Shown here one piece after another: positions 61,671-64,000 of a stretch of DNA of 64,000 nucleotides (the first letter of the stretch is position 1; every line of letters starts with the position of its first letter). The position numbers and the translations under genes are program-made. The stretch comes from Tamarix chinensis (Eukaryota; Streptophyta; Magnoliopsida; Caryophyllales; Tamaricaceae). The notes below the pieces were generated by a model. That model was not told the origin of the DNA and did no database searches. It saw only the letters and a list, made by a program, of their open reading frames with translations. The stretch covers positions 68,535,867-68,599,866 of the forward strand of contig CM060173.1 in the NCBI GenBank assembly GCA_030549775.1, in the 5' to 3' direction.

Positions 61671-62200
61671 TTTTCAAGCAATATTTCACACATCCTTTTA
61701 TAGGACTTATTTTATAGATTTTTAGTCTATTCCAAAGAGGAATTTTTGGTTAAGGAGATCTGACTAGAATTTTTGAATATAAAGAAAAATGAAAAGTATT
61801 TCCTCTTTTTATGGTGGATTAATTTGTCTAGATATCATTCTAGTGAGCTTAGGATAATTGAGCAATATGTTCTTGTTGATTTTGTACTTATTTGAGCATG
61901 CCACCATTGACAATGTCAGAGGCATCAAACTCGACAATCTTTGGAAGTTTTGGATCAACAAGATAAAGATAAGGGATATTTGTTACCTAGGTCTTGATGC
62001 ATTTGATAATTTAGGTATGCTTTTATGTCAATGCAAGTGGAGTTTTCTTAAGTTGATAGTGCAGAGTTTTTGCTAATTTGTTAACATTTAGACTGAAATA
62101 TAAGATAAAATTTAGGCTTTTGAGTAACTTTCATAACTATTTTTTGTCTAAGATTTTTTCAGGAAATATTGATGCAATATCAAGTGACCTTCCAATTAGA
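61671..62200 (-). pseudogene. Pararetrovirus-like RT end and RNase H
   Basis: Minus-strand pieces read 'FPEKILDKK', 'LLKSLNFI', 'LHYQLKKTPLALT' and 'NIPYLYLVDPKLPKIVEFD' (RT thumb/connection), then FDASDIVNGGMLK (RNase H with its Asp), 'KEEILFIFLYIQKF' (with the Glu region) and 'SDLLNQKFLFGID'. Order and spacing fit the RT-RNase H of Caulimoviridae-related plant elements better than gypsy or copia. Several stops and frameshifts; the RT palm is missing, cut off by the LINE at 62443. An endogenous fossil with no coding capacity. Confidence 0.65.
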
Positions 62201-62472
62201 GTAATAATACCCTAGGAGAGGCAGTGACCTAGGAACCTAATATATGCTTAGAAGAGAAAGATATTGGACATTGAAAAAATAAGACCATTTCTTTTGATAA
62301 CATAAATGAAAGTTTTAAGATGTTTGAAGTGTTACTCCAAAGAATGGGAAAATATAAGGACAGCATTAACATAAATAATATAGAAATTTGAGCAAGGATT
62401 AAATATGTCATTTTATTATTCTTTAGAACATAGAATATGTAATTTTTTTTAATAGAAAAAAATTTTATAACA

Positions 62473-63030
62473 TCAAGCAAAATTACAAACTAGCCTATAG
62501 AATTGATCTACTTGACCCAACAAACCACTAAACTTATTACTCTTACTAGAGTTATTACATATAGAAGACATAACCAAGGAGATTTGAAAAGATACCCTTT
62601 TCAAATCCCAAACAACATTAAAGAAAATGCATGCATTCCTAGATTCCCAAATCTCATAAAAAGCTACTGCATAAAAACCCCATTTAAACTGATCCTTAGT
62701 CACACCTCTACCTCTTACTCTAGATATAGATCTTAATAAACCCTGCCATGATCTATGCCTCCTCCTTTCCTTATAAGCCTTGCTAAATGATTCCCACAGA
62801 TGTTTCAGCATAAGACAATGATAGAACAAATGATTAGTACTCTCCTCTTGCAAACAAAAACCACATTGAAGGTTAATGGAAGGAAAAAACTTGGCTAGAT
62901 TATCTTTGGTAGGTAGTCTAGAATGAGCAGCCAGCCAGAAAATGAACTTGTGATTTGGGGAAGCTGGGCTAGACCAAATATATTTCCACCAAAACACTTT
63001 AGGAGCTGAATATCTAATGGTGTCATACAT
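62473..63030 (-). pseudogene. LINE 2 RT C-terminal zinc-binding domain
   Basis: 185-codon open frame beginning at an internal Met (MYDTIRYSAPKVFWW), not a true protein start. The zf-RVT pattern is intact: CGFCLQEESTNHLFYHC with its Cys/His ligands, preceded by 'NHKFIFWLAAHSRLPTKDNL'. The frame ends naturally at RLVCNFA just before the 3' tail. It is part of the LINE ORF2 polyprotein (endonuclease, RT, zinc domain). Confidence 0.88.
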
Positions 63031-63498
63031 ATCAAAAATTTCATAGTGATCATCAAGCTGCCAATTCTAGAAAACTGGGATCAAACGAGATCTTAAGTCA
63101 AAAATACTCTTCAATAACCAAGAGGTTGTACTAGGGAGCTGACATGATTCCATAGTCTGTTGTTTAATGAAATAGGAATGAACCCATTTTATCCATAAGG
63201 CATCCTTTTCCTGGCACAAATTCCATAGGTGTTTCCCCATAGCAGCAACATTCTAGGCAAATAACTCCATAATTCCTAGTCTACCCTCCTTCTTAGGTAG
63301 ACAAACCACCCTCCAAGCCAATAGAGCTCTTTTATTTTGGGAAACCTTCCCTATCCATAGAAAATCCCTACATAATCCCACCACCTGGTGTATGATCTTT
63401 TTTGGGAGCAGAAACAATTGAATCTAGTAATTGGTTATACCAAAGATGACTGATTTCAACAATTGAAGTTGACCTGCATAGGATAACAACTTGTTGGC

Positions 63499-64000
63499 TT
63501 AGTGATGAAGCCTACCAGTAATTTTTTGAATCAATGAGAGCATATTGGCAGCTTTTAACTTAGAATCATTTAAAGGCACCCCTAGATATCTAAAAGGAAG
63601 CCTCCCCTCAGGGGAACTAGAACTAAGAAAGGATAGACCCCTTCGACTCCTAAGAAATACCTCTAAAATAGATAGAAATCTTTTGTGGGTCAATATGAAG
63701 CCCTGAAACAGCAGCAAACTCCTTGAAATTTCCTTTGATAGTAAGCACTGAGGGCAAATTAGCTTTATAGAACACCAATAGATCATCTACAAAAGCTAGG
63801 CTAATAATTTTCGACGTCTTACATTTAGGATGCCCTTGGAAAGTATCCTTCAACCATAAAGTCTAAAACATCCTACTTAGGTATTCCATAACAATGACAA
63901 ACAAATAAGGGGATAGGGGGTCTCCTTATCTTAGACCATTTTTCCCCTAAAAAGGAGCATGCATATCATTATTAATGCATAATGAATAAGAAACTGATGA
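63499..64000 (-). pseudogene. LINE 2 reverse transcriptase core
   Basis: Holds 'GKNGLR' then a stop for Gln, 'GDPLSPYLF' and AFVDDLLVF, the template-grip and catalytic boxes of L1 RT. Open frames 63650-63853 and 63499-63786 overlap in different frames, so at least one frameshift lies near 63700. Continues beyond the window. Confidence 0.88.

Larger units (their letters stand above)
62443..64000 (-). mobile_element. LINE 2 (L1-type), 3' half
   Basis: Minus-strand LINE running out of the window. From the right edge: 'GDPLSPYLFVIVMEYLSRMF' near 63890, the RT catalytic box as AFVDDLLVF near 63785 (FADD changed to FVDD, both Asp kept), 'FRYLGVPLNDSKL' near 63570, 'LLAWRVVCLPKKEGRLGIME' near 63280, and the zf-RVT C-terminal domain in the frame 62473-63030 with 'WWKYIWSSPASPNHKFIFWL' and 'CGFCLQEESTNHLFYHC'. 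The stop is followed by only about 20 bp and an A8 tail (62443-62450, T on the plus strand). Few stops; much better kept than LINE 1. Confidence 0.92.

Overview
This is a gene-poor, AT-rich piece of a plant nuclear genome, almost certainly a flowering plant with a large, retrotransposon-rich genome. It holds Ty1/copia and Ty3/gypsy LTR elements with initiator-tRNA-Met primer sites, plant L1-type LINEs, a FAR1/MULE transposase relic and a fragment related to plant pararetroviruses. I found no intact protein-coding gene, tRNA, rRNA or CRISPR array. Nearly every open frame is part of a decayed element or a low-complexity frame. The species cannot be named from the sequence.

Region 1 (1-33172) is one old Copia element of SIRE/Maximus type on the + strand. 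Its 5' LTR is cut by the window edge and its 3' LTR lies at about 31307-33172. Four insertions split it: a giant solo LTR at 1578-6382 (+), a second at 8091-14368 (+, itself probably carrying a smaller LTR), a whole Gypsy element at 16251-22991 (-) and a third giant solo LTR at 24335-28865 (-). The copia protein signals (gag, protease, integrase, RT, RNase H, env-like tail) run in order across the breaks, and short target duplications flank the insertions.

Region 2 (33938 to about 54660) is one L1-type LINE on the - strand, cut into three pieces. Giant solo LTR A (35683-44968, +) sits in its RT frame and itself contains giant solo LTR B (36661-41645, -). Giant solo LTR C (45169-54583, -) sits in the RT frame further upstream and contains a second Gypsy element (47608-53596, -) with a perfect AAAGT target duplication. 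Insertions therefore lie three layers deep.

Region 3 (54661-64000) holds unresolved AT-rich DNA, a broken FAR1/MULE-type transposase (about 56335-57680, -), a broken pararetrovirus-like retroelement (about 60136-62200, -: RT end and RNase H followed by a downstream frame), and the 3' half of a better preserved LINE (62443 to the window end, -).

The most unusual feature is the giant LTR family (probably Tekay/Del-type chromovirus LTRs, by inference). Six copies of about 3.4-5.0 kb after removing nested inserts occur, and all six are solo. They share near-mirror-image ends, a hairpin about 90-100 bp from the 3' end whose arms co-vary in one copy, and internal tandem arrays of small hairpins whose stem bases change in compensating pairs.
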